In this document: one piece after another, positions 23,574 to 31,911 of the stretch | How positions within the stretch are numbered: the stretch's first letter is position 1 | Layout: the number at the start of each line of letters is the position of its first letter | NCBI GenBank assembly: GCA_021568835.1 | Contig: JAKGSH010000010.1 | Coordinates: 3,348,001 to 3,412,000, forward strand | Length of the DNA stretch: 64,000 nucleotides | Origin: Streptomyces sp. Tue 6430 | GTDB lineage: Bacteria; Actinomycetota; Actinomycetes; Streptomycetales; Streptomycetaceae | Direction: 5' to 3' | The notes under the pieces: model-generated | What the model saw: only the letters and a program-made list of their open reading frames with translations | What the model was told of the DNA's origin: nothing | Database searches by the model: none | Made by a program: the position numbers and the translations under genes

Positions 23574-23732
23574 ATGGATCACACCGTCGTCCGTTGTGCC
23601 GATGGGCACGTGTTCAGCACCGCTTCGTTCCCGATGCAGCAGGCCGAGCGGCTCGGTCCCGGGCGGCTCGTCCGGTGTCCTCGGTGTGCCCGGCTCCGCA
23701 GTGTGGTGCCGGTGACCTTCGAGAAGCGGTAG
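23574..23732 (+). CDS. Small zinc-ribbon-like protein
   Basis: 52 residues from ATG 23574 (a TTG one codon upstream is possible). MDHTVVRCADGHVFSTASFP, RLVRCPRCARLRSVVPVTFE. One cysteine with HxF in CADGHVFS and a CPRC pair could bind one zinc. No other domain. It has a GGGAAGGGAC box about 14 bases upstream. The protein type seems widespread in Streptomyces, role unknown. Located between tRNA-Gly and dcd. Confidence 0.65.
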   Translation: MDHTVVRCADGHVFSTASFPMQQAERLGPGRLVRCPRCARLRSVVPVTFEKR

Positions 23733-23852
23733 TGGCGAGAAGCGGTAGCGGCGAGCTGTAGGAGCAGCGAGCGGCTCCAGTGGCGGCAGCAGCCTGGCGC
23801 GCGGAATCGTCCTGATGACGGCCGGTCCGCGCGCCTTGCGTATCCTCAGGGC

Positions 23853-24428
23853 GTGCTTCTCTCAGACAAGGACATCCGGGCCGAGATCGACGCCGGACGG
23901 GTACGGATCGATCCCTACGACGAATCCATGGTGCAGCCGTCCAGCATCGACGTGCGCCTCGACCGCTACTTCCGGGTGTTCGAGAACCACCGGTACCCGC
24001 ACATCGACCCGTCGGTCGAGCAGGCGGACCTCACGCGGCTGGTGGAGCCGGAGGGCGACGAGCCGTTCATCCTGCATCCCGGGGAGTTCGTCCTGGCCTC
24101 CACCTACGAGGTCATCACGCTCCCCGACGACCTCGCCTCCCGGCTCGAGGGCAAGAGCTCGCTCGGTCGGCTCGGGCTCGTCACGCACTCGACCGCCGGT
24201 TTCATCGACCCCGGCTTCTCCGGGCACGTCACCCTCGAGCTGTCCAACCTCGCCACCCTGCCCATCAAGTTGTGGCCGGGCATGAAGATCGGGCAGCTGT
24301 GCATGTTCCGGCTCAGCTCGCCCGCCGAGCACCCCTACGGCAGCGAGCGGTACGGGTCCCGGTACCAGGGGCAGCGCGGACCGACCGCCTCCCGTTCCTT
24401 CCTCAACTTCCACCGGACCCGGGTGTGA
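23853..24428 (+). CDS. dcd: dCTP deaminase
   Basis: 191 residues from GTG 23853. MLLSDKDIRAEIDAGRVRID opens the family; KSSLGRLGLVTHSTAGFIDP then GFSGHVTLELSN carries the catalytic Glu and the nucleotide-binding loop; the C-terminus YGSERYGSRYQGQRGPTASR is the triphosphate lid. The enzyme converts dCTP to dUTP (or, in bifunctional relatives, on to dUMP), feeding dTMP synthesis in the cytosol as a homotrimer. It is 7 bp upstream of the phosphoribosyltransferase gene, likely one operon. Confidence 0.97.
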   Translation: MLLSDKDIRAEIDAGRVRIDPYDESMVQPSSIDVRLDRYFRVFENHRYPHIDPSVEQADLTRLVEPEGDEPFILHPGEFVLASTYEVITLPDDLASRLEGKSSLGRLGLVTHSTAGFIDPGFSGHVTLELSNLATLPIKLWPGMKIGQLCMFRLSSPAEHPYGSERYGSRYQGQRGPTASRSFLNFHRTRV

Positions 24429-24435
24429 GCGGCGT

Positions 24436-24945
24436 ATGAGCGACGCGCGGGAGAACCTCAGCTACGAACGGTTCGGCGTCGCCGTCCGCGAACTCGCCCA
24501 GACCATCGCCGACGACGGCTACGAGCCCGACATCGTGCTCAGCATCGCCCGCGGCGGGGTGTTCGTCGCCGGCGGACTCGCGTACGCCCTCGACTGCAAG
24601 AACATCCACCTGGTGAACGTCGAGTTCTACACCGGCGTGGGCACCACCCTCGACATGCCCGTCATGCTCGCGCCCGTCCCCGACGCGATCGACTTCTCCG
24701 ACAAGAAGGTCCTGATCACCGACGACGTCGCCGACACCGGCAAGACCCTCAAGCTGGTGCGGGACTTCTGCCTCGACGCCGTCGCCGAGGTCCGCAGCGC
24801 CGTGATCTACGAGAAGTCCCACTCCCTCGTGAAGTGCGAATACGTCTGGAAGCGCACCGACGACTGGATCAACTTCCCGTGGAGCGTCCTGCCCGTCGTC
24901 CGCAGGTCGGGGGAGCCGGTCACGCCGTCCAGGGAAGCGCTCTGA
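24436..24945 (+). CDS. Phosphoribosyltransferase-domain protein
   Basis: 169 residues from ATG 24436. The PRPP loop is VLITDDVADTGKTLKLVRDF (about residues 94-113), preceded by ARGGVFVAGGLAYALDCKNI, and NFPWSVLPVV near the end. The family is type I PRTase, similar to xanthine-guanine or hypoxanthine enzymes, but the hood region does not let me choose a base. It follows dcd by 7 bp and ends before a strong terminator at 24964, so dcd and this gene form a nucleotide-salvage operon. Confidence 0.85.
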   Translation: MSDARENLSYERFGVAVRELAQTIADDGYEPDIVLSIARGGVFVAGGLAYALDCKNIHLVNVEFYTGVGTTLDMPVMLAPVPDAIDFSDKKVLITDDVADTGKTLKLVRDFCLDAVAEVRSAVIYEKSHSLVKCEYVWKRTDDWINFPWSVLPVVRRSGEPVTPSREAL

Positions 24946-24963
24946 CCTGAGGCGGGAGCGCTG

Positions 24964-24995
24964 ACGGCCGGGACCACCACGGTGGTCCCGGCCGT
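24964..24995. terminator. Rho-independent-type terminator
   Basis: ACGGCCGGGACCACC-AC-GGTGGTCCCGGCCGT: perfect 15-bp stem, followed by CGCCTTTTCT. Terminates the dcd operon. Confidence 0.88.
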
Positions 24996-25006
24996 TCGCC
25001 TTTTCT

Positions 25007-25073
25007 GATTCCGGTTCCGGCTCTGACTTCGGTTCTGGTTTCGGTTTCGGTTCCGGCTCTGGTTCCGATTCGC
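25007..25073. repeat. Hexanucleotide-type repeat GGTTCCG/GGTTTCG
   Basis: Eleven imperfect copies of a six-base unit (TTCCGG, TTCTGG, TTTCGG). On the minus strand it would read as Pro-Glu/Lys repeats, but no gene is supported. It is noncoding low-complexity DNA between operons. Confidence 0.7.
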
Positions 25074-25220
25074 CTGCGACTCGGCCCTTCCGCGTAACCC
25101 GTTCGTACCGCGCCGCTAACATGTTCGAACTCGCGATGAACGTCCCTGTCGCCCTCCTTCACCGGAAGGCCGTGCCGTCGGCGTGTTGATCACCTTGGCC
25201 AGTCAAAAACTACTAAATCG

Positions 25221-25250
25221 GTCAAACAATTGATACCTATAGCATCGCGG
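25221..25250 (+). promoter_or_regulatory. AT-rich candidate promoter, possibly leaderless
   Basis: An unusually AT-rich stretch (CAATTGATACCTATAGCATC). TATAGC at 25238-25243 as -10 would place the transcript start at or next to GTG 25251, i.e. a leaderless mRNA. No ribosome site is seen upstream of that GTG. Confidence 0.4.
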
Positions 25251-26642
25251 GTGTTTTCGCGAATAAAAGGCAGGACAGAGTTCTCCGGGTGGCGTCGGCC
25301 CCGGGTGATCCTGTGGGCCGCGGGAACGGCAGTGGCCCTCGGGTTCCTCGTCGCACTGGAACTGGTGGCGCGTCGTCTCGGCCTGCCGGGGCCGATGACC
25401 ACGCAGGCACGGGAAGTGATCTTCCCGCCCAAGTCGGGGGGCCTGCTGTACGCCTCCATGGCGTTGATGATGGTGGTGCTCACCTGGCGGCAGCGGCTGA
25501 TCGCCGTCGGTGCCGCGATCGGTGTCGACCTCGCCTTCCTGTCGGTCCGGTGGGTGCTCGGCATCGAGGTGACCGAAGGCCACCCCTTCGGCAACGGCGC
25601 CCTGTGGGTGATCCTCGGCTGCGCGGTCGTCGCCGTCACGCGCCGCACCGGCCCGGAACGCCTCCTGCTGCTGAAGGGGGTCGCGCTGGCCCTCCTGCTG
25701 ATGGCCGGCCGCAAGACCGGTGACACCTGGCTGCTCATCACCTCGGAGACCCGCCCCCTCGTGCTCGACCAGTACGTGGCGACCGCCGACCACGCGCTGG
25801 GCAACCCCTCGTGGCTGGTCGGCCGGGTCGTCACGGCCAGCGGCCCGGTCGGCTTCAACTTCCTCGACTTCGTCTACGGCCAGCTCGCGGTCGCCGCGGT
25901 CGTCGCCGCGTTGTACCAACTGCGCAACGTGGCCGTCGAGCGCCGCTTCCCGCGCCACCACCTGGTGCGCACCTTCCTGGTGATCGGCCTCATCGGCCCG
26001 GCCTTCTACATGATCTACCCGGTGGTCGGGCCGATCTTCGCCTACGGCACGGGCGCCGAGCACTGGGCGGGGGTCAGCCTGTGGGCGCCGGACATGCCGC
26101 CCAGCGAGCCCTGGGCCGTGGCCGACCTGTGGCCGCGGACACCGCCACCGCTCCAGACCCCGGTCCACATGTCCTTCGACGAGATCACCCCGCGCAACTG
26201 CATGCCCAGCCTGCACACGGCGTGGGCCACCGCGATCTTCCTCCATTCCCGCAAGGGCCCGCGCCTCCTGCGGTACGCGGGCACCTTCTGGCTGATCGCC
26301 ACCCTCTGCGCGACGCTGGGATTCGGCTACCACTACGGCGCCGACCTCATCGCCGGAGTGGTGTTCACGCTGACCATCGAGGCGGCCCTGCGCTCGTTCG
26401 ACCACGGCTGGGACCGGTCGGGCCTCCGGCTGGCCGCTTACGGCGCGGCGGTCTTCACCGCGCTCCTGGTGTCGTACCGCTACCTGCCGTCGGAGATGGC
26501 CGCGTACCCCTGGGCGTTCGGACCGCTCCTGCTGCTGGCGATGGGCTCGGTGGTCTACGGCTACGTACGGACGACCGCACGGTGGGAGCCGAAGGCCGTG
26601 CCGGCGCCGGAACCCGAACCGCGACCCGAGCCGGCCGTCTGA
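25251..26642 (+). CDS. PAP2-superfamily membrane phosphatase/transferase
   Basis: 463 residues from GTG 25251 (TTG 25230 also possible). Ten or more hydrophobic segments. Phosphatase motif 2 is NCMPSLHTAWATAIFL and motif 3 is GFGYHYGADLIAGVVFTL, in the order and spacing of the AUR1/inositol-phosphoryl type of PAP2 proteins; the histidines in PSLHT and GYHYG are the catalytic pair. It should act on a lipid phosphate at the membrane, transferring or releasing the phosphate group; substrate unknown. The C-terminal tail is Pro/Glu repeats (PEPEPRPEPAV). No operon partners; a bidirectional terminator follows. Confidence 0.85.
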   Translation: MFSRIKGRTEFSGWRRPRVILWAAGTAVALGFLVALELVARRLGLPGPMTTQAREVIFPPKSGGLLYASMALMMVVLTWRQRLIAVGAAIGVDLAFLSVRWVLGIEVTEGHPFGNGALWVILGCAVVAVTRRTGPERLLLLKGVALALLLMAGRKTGDTWLLITSETRPLVLDQYVATADHALGNPSWLVGRVVTASGPVGFNFLDFVYGQLAVAAVVAALYQLRNVAVERRFPRHHLVRTFLVIGLIGPAFYMIYPVVGPIFAYGTGAEHWAGVSLWAPDMPPSEPWAVADLWPRTPPPLQTPVHMSFDEITPRNCMPSLHTAWATAIFLHSRKGPRLLRYAGTFWLIATLCATLGFGYHYGADLIAGVVFTLTIEAALRSFDHGWDRSGLRLAAYGAAVFTALLVSYRYLPSEMAAYPWAFGPLLLLAMGSVVYGYVRTTARWEPKAVPAPEPEPRPEPAV

Positions 26643-26774
26643 CGCACGCCGTCTGACGCACGCCGTCCCCGGTCGGCGTGCGACCCCGGTCGGCGTCAAT
26701 TCCGGTCGGCGCCGACCCCTCCGGACCTCCGGAACCGGAAAGACTTCGGCAGCCGGAAAGGCCCGGCAACCAGA

Positions 26775-26799
26775 AAGGCCCCCGGTCTCCGGGGGCCTT
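26775..26799. terminator. Bidirectional terminator between convergent genes
   Basis: AAGGCCCCCGG-TCT-CCGGGGGCCTT, perfect 11-bp stem with A/T-flanked ends on both sides; it separates the PAP2 gene and the Yip1-type gene. Confidence 0.85.
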
Positions 26800-26819
26800 C
26801 TCCGTGTCGGTGCCGGGCG

Positions 26820-27746
26820 TCAGAACGTGCCCAGCTTCACGATCGACAGGATGGCGGCCAACTGGATCGCCGACGCGCCCAGGGCCTTCGGCCAGGGCAG
26901 GTCGTGGGAGCGGCTCACCATGAGGGTGAGGAGGGCGCCGGCGGCGACCCAGGTGGCCCAGCCCAGCAGCTGCACGAACGACGCGTCGCCGCCCAGGAAC
27001 ATGGCGAAGACCAGGCGCGGGGCGTCCGTGAGGCACATGATCAGCATGGAGAGGCCGACCGTGGGCTGCCAGGCGCCGTCGCCGCCGAGCTGGCGGGCCA
27101 GGGTGTGGGTGACGACGCCCAGGATGAAGGAACTGACCACCATCGCCACGGCCGTCGTCAGGACGATCGGGATCGCGTTGGACAGCGTCGCGTTGATCGT
27201 GTCCTCACGGGTGTCGTCGAAGCCGAACACCGCGAGCAGGCCGTAGAGGAAGGTGACGACGAGGGCGGGGCCCCACAGCGTGTAGTCCCGCATCCGCAGG
27301 AAGGTCTGGTCGGGGGAGAGGACGACGCCCCGCAGGAGCTGCTTCCAGTGCAGGCGCGGGCCGGTCGGCCCGGCCGGGGCCGCGGCGCCCGCGTGGTACG
27401 TCTCGCCCTGGTGGTACTGCTGGTGGTCGTCGATCGAGAACGCCTGGGTGTGACCCGGGTTGTTCGCGGCGTACGGGTCGTGCGGGGGCGTGCCGTAGTG
27501 GTCGCCGCCGCCGAAGTACTCCGGCTCGCCGCCGCCCTGGCCACCACCGTCCGACGGGGGCCACTGCTGGCCGCCGCCTCCGCCGCCGTACTGCGGCCGC
27601 TGCTGCGGCGGGTACGGCTGCTGCGCCGGCGAGTAGCCGTGCGGTGACGGCCCCGGGGGCGTCTGCCGCCCGCGGGGAGGGTCATGGGGTCGCGCTTGCG
27701 GGGCGCGGCCGTCCCGGCCGCCTCGTCCGATCCTGAATCCAGCCAC
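26820..27746 (-). CDS. Yip1-domain membrane protein with Pro/Gln/Gly-rich N-terminus
   Basis: 308 residues from GTG 27746 (MAGFRIGRGG-like start). Residues 20-130 are disordered, rich in Pro, Gln, Gly and His (PAQQPYPPQQRPQYGGGGGG). Five hydrophobic segments follow: TLWGPALVVTFLYGLLAVFG, NAIPIVLTTAVAMVVSSFIL, TVGLSMLIMCLTDAPRLVFA, LLGWATWVAAGALLTLMVS and ALGASAIQLAAILSIVKLG. The arrangement is the Yip1-type domain of actinobacteria. Role unknown; in eukaryotes relatives act in membrane trafficking, which does not transfer here. Convergent to the PAP2 gene. Confidence 0.85.
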   Translation of the reverse strand: MAGFRIGRGGRDGRAPQARPHDPPRGRQTPPGPSPHGYSPAQQPYPPQQRPQYGGGGGGQQWPPSDGGGQGGGEPEYFGGGDHYGTPPHDPYAANNPGHTQAFSIDDHQQYHQGETYHAGAAAPAGPTGPRLHWKQLLRGVVLSPDQTFLRMRDYTLWGPALVVTFLYGLLAVFGFDDTREDTINATLSNAIPIVLTTAVAMVVSSFILGVVTHTLARQLGGDGAWQPTVGLSMLIMCLTDAPRLVFAMFLGGDASFVQLLGWATWVAAGALLTLMVSRSHDLPWPKALGASAIQLAAILSIVKLGTF

Positions 27747-27840
27747 GTCATCGAACGTACCTGGTCCCGGAGAGTCACGTGCGGGGCCCGGCCCTCCGGA
27801 GGCGGCATTGCGGCCGACCTGTGACATCCCCTAAGGGGTC

Positions 27841-27990
27841 CCCCCGTACGACCACCGGGGGTCCCCCGTACGACCGTCCGGGGGACCCGCGGGACGGGCA
27901 CCGGCACCGGCGACCGGGAGCCGTGGTACGGCTGTGGACATCTGCGGCCGGCACCCGTGGTACGGCTGCGGGCACCGGCGACCGGGGCCT
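27841..27990. repeat. Imperfect short repeats upstream of the Yip1-type gene
   Basis: CCCCGTACGACC occurs twice in 40 bp, GTGGTACGGCTG twice, and ACCGGCGACCGGG twice. No coding or regulatory meaning is apparent; the stretch from 27747 to 28010 holds no gene. Confidence 0.6.
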
Positions 27991-28010
27991 TCGGCACGGC
28001 TGCCCGTACG

Positions 28011-28047
28011 ACGACGCCCCCCGTCCACCAGGGACGGGGGGCGTCGT
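28011..28047. terminator. Terminator behind the Fe-S oxidoreductase gene
   Basis: ACGACGCCCCCCGTCC-ACCAG-GGACGGGGGGCGTCGT, perfect 16-bp stem with a 5-base loop, 20 bp past the minus-strand stop codon at 28067. Confidence 0.85.
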
Positions 28048-28066
28048 GACGTGCTTTCGCCGGCGG

Positions 28067-30358
28067 TCACTTCACCGGCTGGGGCTCCGGCTCGTTCTCC
28101 GACTCGGCCGAGCCCGCGGGGGGTTCGTCGTCGACCGGGGTCTTGACGGAGTCGAGGAGGAGCTGGGCGACGTCCACGACCTGGACGGACTCCTTGGCCT
28201 TGCCCTCGTTCTTCTTGCCGTTCACGGAGTCCGTGAGCATGACGAGGCAGAACGGGCAGGCGGTGGAGACGATGTCGGGGTTCAGGGACAGGGCCTCGTC
28301 GACGCGCTCGTTGTTGATGCGCTTGCCGATCCGCTCCTCCATCCACATCCGCGCGCCGCCGGCGCCGCAGCAGAAGCCGCGTTCCTTGTGGCGGTGCATC
28401 TCCTGCTGGCGCAGTCCGGGCACCGCGGTCATGATCTCCCGCGGCGGCGAGTAGATCTTGTTGTGGCGGCCCAGGTAGCACGGGTCGTGGTAGGTGATGA
28501 GACCGTCGACCGGGGTCACCGGGATCAGCTTGCCCTCGTCGACGAGGTGCTGGAGCAGCTGGGTGTGGTGGATGACCTCGTAGTCGCCGCCGAGCTGCGG
28601 GTACTCGTTGCCGAGGGTGTTGAGGCAGTGCGGGCAGGTGGCGACGATCTTCTTCGCCGACGCCGGCTTGCGGGACTCCTCGGTGACCTTGCCCTCGTCG
28701 TCCGTCTCCTCGCCGAACGCCATGTTCAGCGCCATGACGTTCTCCATGCCGAGCTCCTGGAACAGGGGCTCGTTGCCGAGGCGGCGGGCGGAGTCACCGG
28801 TGCACTTCTCGTCGCCGCCCATGATCGCGAACTTGACGCCCGCGATGTGCAGGAGTTCGGCGAAGGCCTTGGTGGTCTTCTTGGCGCGGTCCTCGAGGGC
28901 GCCGGCGCAGCCGACCCAGTACAGGTACTCGACCTCGGAGAGGTCCTCGATGTCCTTGCCGACGACCGGCACCTCGAAGTCGACTTCCTTCGTCCACTCC
29001 AGGCGCTGCTTCTTGGCCAGGCCCCAGGGGTTGCCCTTCTTCTCCAGGTTCTTGAGCATCGTGCCCGCCTCGGACGGGAACGACGACTCGATCATGACCT
29101 GGTAGCGGCGCATGTCGACGATGTGGTCGACGTGCTCGATGTCGACCGGGCACTGCTCGACGCAGGCGCCGCAGGTGGTGCAGGACCACAGGACGTCCGG
29201 GTCGATGACGCCGTTCTCCTCGGCGGTGCCGATGAGGGGGCGTTCGGCCTCGGCGAGCGCGGCGGCGGGGACGTCCTTGAGCTGCTCCTCGGACGCCTTC
29301 TCGTCGCCCTCCATGGTCTTGCCGCCGCCCGCGAGCAGGTAGGGGGCCTTGGCGTGCGCGTGGTCCCGCAGCGACATGATCAGCAGCTTCGGGGAGAGCG
29401 GCTTGCCGGTGTTCCAGGCGGGGCACTGCGACTGGCAGCGCCCGCACTCGGTGCAGGTGGAGAAGTCCAGCAGGCCCTTCCAGGAGAACTGCTCGACCTG
29501 GGAGACGCCGAAGACGTCGTCGTCGCCGGGGTCGGCGAAGTCGATCGGCTTGCCGCCGGAGGTCATCGGCTGGAGGGCGCCGAGGGCGGTGCCGCCGGTG
29601 GCCTCGCGCTTGAACCAGATGTTGGGGAAGGCGAGGAAGCGGTGCCAGGCGACACCCATGTTGGTGTTCAGCGAGACCACGATCATCCAGACGAAGGACG
29701 TCCCGATCTTGATCATCGCGGTGAAGTAGACGAGGTTCTGCAGCGCGCTGACCGACAGGCCCTTGAAGGCGAGGACCAGGGGGTACGACGCGAAGTAGCC
29801 GGCCTCGTAGTGCTCGACGTGGTGGAGCGCGCCCTCGAGGCCGCGCAGCACGTAGATGGCGAGGCCGATGGTGAGGATGACGTACTCGACGAAGTACGCC
29901 TGACCGGACTTGGAGCCCGCGAAGCGGGACTTGCGGCCGGGCCGCGACGGCAGGCTCAGCAGGCGGATCACGATGAGCACGGCGATGCCCAGGATCGTCA
30001 TCACGCCGATGAACTCGATGTACATCTCGAACGGCAGGAACGTGCCGATCAGGGGCAGCGTCCAGTCGGCCTGGAAGAGCTGGCCGAACGCCTGCGCCAG
30101 GGTGGGCGGCAGCGTCAGGAAGCCGACGGCCACGAACCAGTGGGCGATGCCGACGATGCCCCAGCGGTTCATGCGCGTGTGGCCGAGGAACTCGCGTACG
30201 AGTGTCACGCTGCGCTGGTAGGGGTTGTCGGTCCGGGTGCCGGCCGGGACCGGCTGGCCCAGCTTGAAATACCGGACGAACTGGCCGATGGCGCGGGCGA
30301 GCAGGGCGACGCCGACCACGGTCAGGGCCAGCGACACGATGATCGCGGCGAGTTGCAT
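28067..30358 (-). CDS. Membrane-bound (Fe-S) oxidoreductase, HdrD/GlpC-like
   Basis: 763 residues from ATG 30358 with GAGGAG 5 bases upstream. The N-terminal 250 residues have about six hydrophobic segments (NarI-like cytochrome or quinone-binding fold). Near residue 303 CTECGRCQSQCP and near 394 CTTCGACVEQCP each bind a 4Fe-4S cluster. Two cysteine-rich CCG units follow: CPHCLN (573), HDPCYLGRHN (625), FCCGAGG (663) and CPFCLVML (702), as in heterodisulfide reductase HdrD and GlpC. It should transfer electrons between a soluble donor and membrane quinone; donor unknown. Monocistronic, with a terminator directly downstream. Confidence 0.9.
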   Translation of the reverse strand: MQLAAIIVSLALTVVGVALLARAIGQFVRYFKLGQPVPAGTRTDNPYQRSVTLVREFLGHTRMNRWGIVGIAHWFVAVGFLTLPPTLAQAFGQLFQADWTLPLIGTFLPFEMYIEFIGVMTILGIAVLIVIRLLSLPSRPGRKSRFAGSKSGQAYFVEYVILTIGLAIYVLRGLEGALHHVEHYEAGYFASYPLVLAFKGLSVSALQNLVYFTAMIKIGTSFVWMIVVSLNTNMGVAWHRFLAFPNIWFKREATGGTALGALQPMTSGGKPIDFADPGDDDVFGVSQVEQFSWKGLLDFSTCTECGRCQSQCPAWNTGKPLSPKLLIMSLRDHAHAKAPYLLAGGGKTMEGDEKASEEQLKDVPAAALAEAERPLIGTAEENGVIDPDVLWSCTTCGACVEQCPVDIEHVDHIVDMRRYQVMIESSFPSEAGTMLKNLEKKGNPWGLAKKQRLEWTKEVDFEVPVVGKDIEDLSEVEYLYWVGCAGALEDRAKKTTKAFAELLHIAGVKFAIMGGDEKCTGDSARRLGNEPLFQELGMENVMALNMAFGEETDDEGKVTEESRKPASAKKIVATCPHCLNTLGNEYPQLGGDYEVIHHTQLLQHLVDEGKLIPVTPVDGLITYHDPCYLGRHNKIYSPPREIMTAVPGLRQQEMHRHKERGFCCGAGGARMWMEERIGKRINNERVDEALSLNPDIVSTACPFCLVMLTDSVNGKKNEGKAKESVQVVDVAQLLLDSVKTPVDDEPPAGSAESENEPEPQPVK

Positions 30359-30641
30359 GGGGGCTCCTCGGGCCTGCGAGGTTTGCGGGATCTCGTCGGC
30401 GGCGCCGACATTACTAAGCGGTAACTTATGCAGTCCGTCTGAGACTACCCCTATCTTCCGCCGCACTGTAGCCGGGCACGGGGTGATCTGGATCGCTGAG
30501 GGTCACCTCATGGCCGGTCCGGGAGCGAGGCGGAGCGGTGCGGGAGCGGTGCGGGAGCGGTGCGGGGTCGACATGGGGGACGGGGGAAATCCGGCCGTGT
30601 TATTCGTACCAAATAGATACATTTATGACTAATTTATAACC

Positions 30642-31816
30642 GTGCTCTACGGGATCGTCGTCGCCGCCACCGCCCTGCTCCTCGCCGCCGTCCTCGCCGC
30701 GCTGCTGCGCGTCCCCGCCCTGCGGCTCGGGCTGCTCGACCGGCGGCAGCGGCAGCGACGCGTGCCGCTGTCCGGGGGCGTGGCCGTCGTGCTCGCCACC
30801 TGCGTGGTCGCCGTCGTCGGCGACCGCACCGGCCTCGCGCCGCTCGGCGAGGGGACGGGCACGCTGCTCGCCGCCGGGGCGGGCGTCGCCGCCCTCGGGC
30901 TGGTGGCGGACGCCTGGCGGCTGAAGACCCGGTTCCTCCTCGTCGGTACGGCCGTGGCGGCGGCGTTCGTCGTCCCGTACGCCGACACCGGTGTGCCCGC
31001 CGGAGTCGCCGCCGTCGGCTGGATCGCCTGCGTCGCCCTCGCCTTCCGGGCGCTCGACCATGCCGACGGGGTGGGCGGCACCGCCGGGGCCGTCACCGCC
31101 TTCGGGGTGGCCGCCTGTGCCGCGGCCGAGGTGATGGACGGTCTGGCGGTGCTGCTGAGCGTGCTCGCCGCCGCGCTGACCGGCTTCCTCATGCACAACT
31201 GGCCCCCGCGCGCGTGGCGCTCGGCGGCTGCGGCGCCCTGTTCACCGGCTTCCTGCTCGCCGCGGCGGCCGTCACCACGCGCGCGGGGCAGGACGCGGCC
31301 ACCGGCGCGGGGGTGCTGTTCGCGCTCACCGCGGTCGCCGTGGCCGACGTCGCCCTGGTCGTGCTGGCCCGGCGCACGGCCGGACGCCCGCTGCTGCGCC
31401 GCGGCCCCGACCACCTCGCCCACCGGTTCCGCCGGCTCGGCCTCACCCCGGCGGGGGCGACGGTGGCCGTCGGCGCGGCCGCCTTGCCCGGGGTCCTGGT
31501 GGGGACGCTGGTGCACACCGGGGTGCTGGGCACGTCGGCCGTGCTCTGGGTGGCGGGCGGCGTGCCCGTCGTCGTCCTCGTGTTGTGGCGCGTACGCGCG
31601 CGCGTGCCGGGGCAGGGGCGCGGCGGTCCCGAGACGCGCGCGGGGCAGGGCGTCCGGGCGCGTCAGGGGCTCCCTCCGCATCACCGTCACCGCCCCGGGC
31701 GTTCGTCCGTGTCGCTGGTTCAGCCCCCTCGGGAGTCGGCGGAATCACCCCTGCGGGCACCTCGTCGTAGCGCGTCACCGCAGGTCAGCGGCTCGTTGCG
31801 TGTAAGGAACGGATAA
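30642..31816 (+). CDS. MraY/WecA-like glycosyltransferase family 4 membrane protein, frameshifted
   Basis: From GTG 30642 the frame encodes multiple hydrophobic helices with RVPLSGGVAVVLATCVVAVV and a DDxxD-like loop (FRALDHADGVGGTAGAVTAF), then TGFLMHNWPP. There the frame goes wrong. One extra C in the C5 run 31203-31207 restores ARVALGGCGALFTGFLLAAA and VLFALTAVAVADVALVVLAR, continuing to 31816. Such enzymes move a sugar phosphate to a polyprenyl-phosphate carrier; substrate unknown. The last 70 residues are Arg/Pro-rich and may be non-native. The start lies a few bases after an AT-rich stretch (ACTAATTTATAAC), so the mRNA may be leaderless. Confidence 0.65.
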
Positions 31817-31819
31817 GAG

Positions 31820-31838
31820 TTGAGTCCCGTTGACTCAT
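31820..31838. promoter_or_regulatory. HAIR-like element upstream of dnaK (distal)
   Basis: TTGAGT-N7-ACTCAT, one base off the inverted repeat CTTGAGT-N7-ACTCAAG bound by HspR. It lies about 50 bp upstream of the better copy. Confidence 0.7.
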
Positions 31839-31870
31839 GTCTGTTGACCCAGCGGTGAGCGTCGTGCACA

Positions 31871-31891
31871 CTTGAGCCTGTTCCACTCAAG
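31871..31891. promoter_or_regulatory. HAIR operator (HspR site) of the dnaK operon
   Basis: CTTGAGC-CTGTTCC-ACTCAAG is the HspR-associated inverted repeat with one mismatch, 20 bp before the dnaK start. HspR bound here represses the operon; release on heat shock induces it. That mechanism is established in Streptomyces. Confidence 0.93.
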
Positions 31892-31911
31892 TCAGCTGGA
31901 GGAAGATCACC

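Noticed and set aside
25007..25073. Regularly spaced short repeats, considered as a CRISPR-like array
   Set aside because: Unit of six bases with no spacers; simple low-complexity repeat.
27779..30424. 881-codon plus-strand frame opposite the Fe-S oxidoreductase
   Set aside because: Antisense of a well-supported gene; Val/Leu/Gly/Asp bias is the mirror of GC-rich codons.
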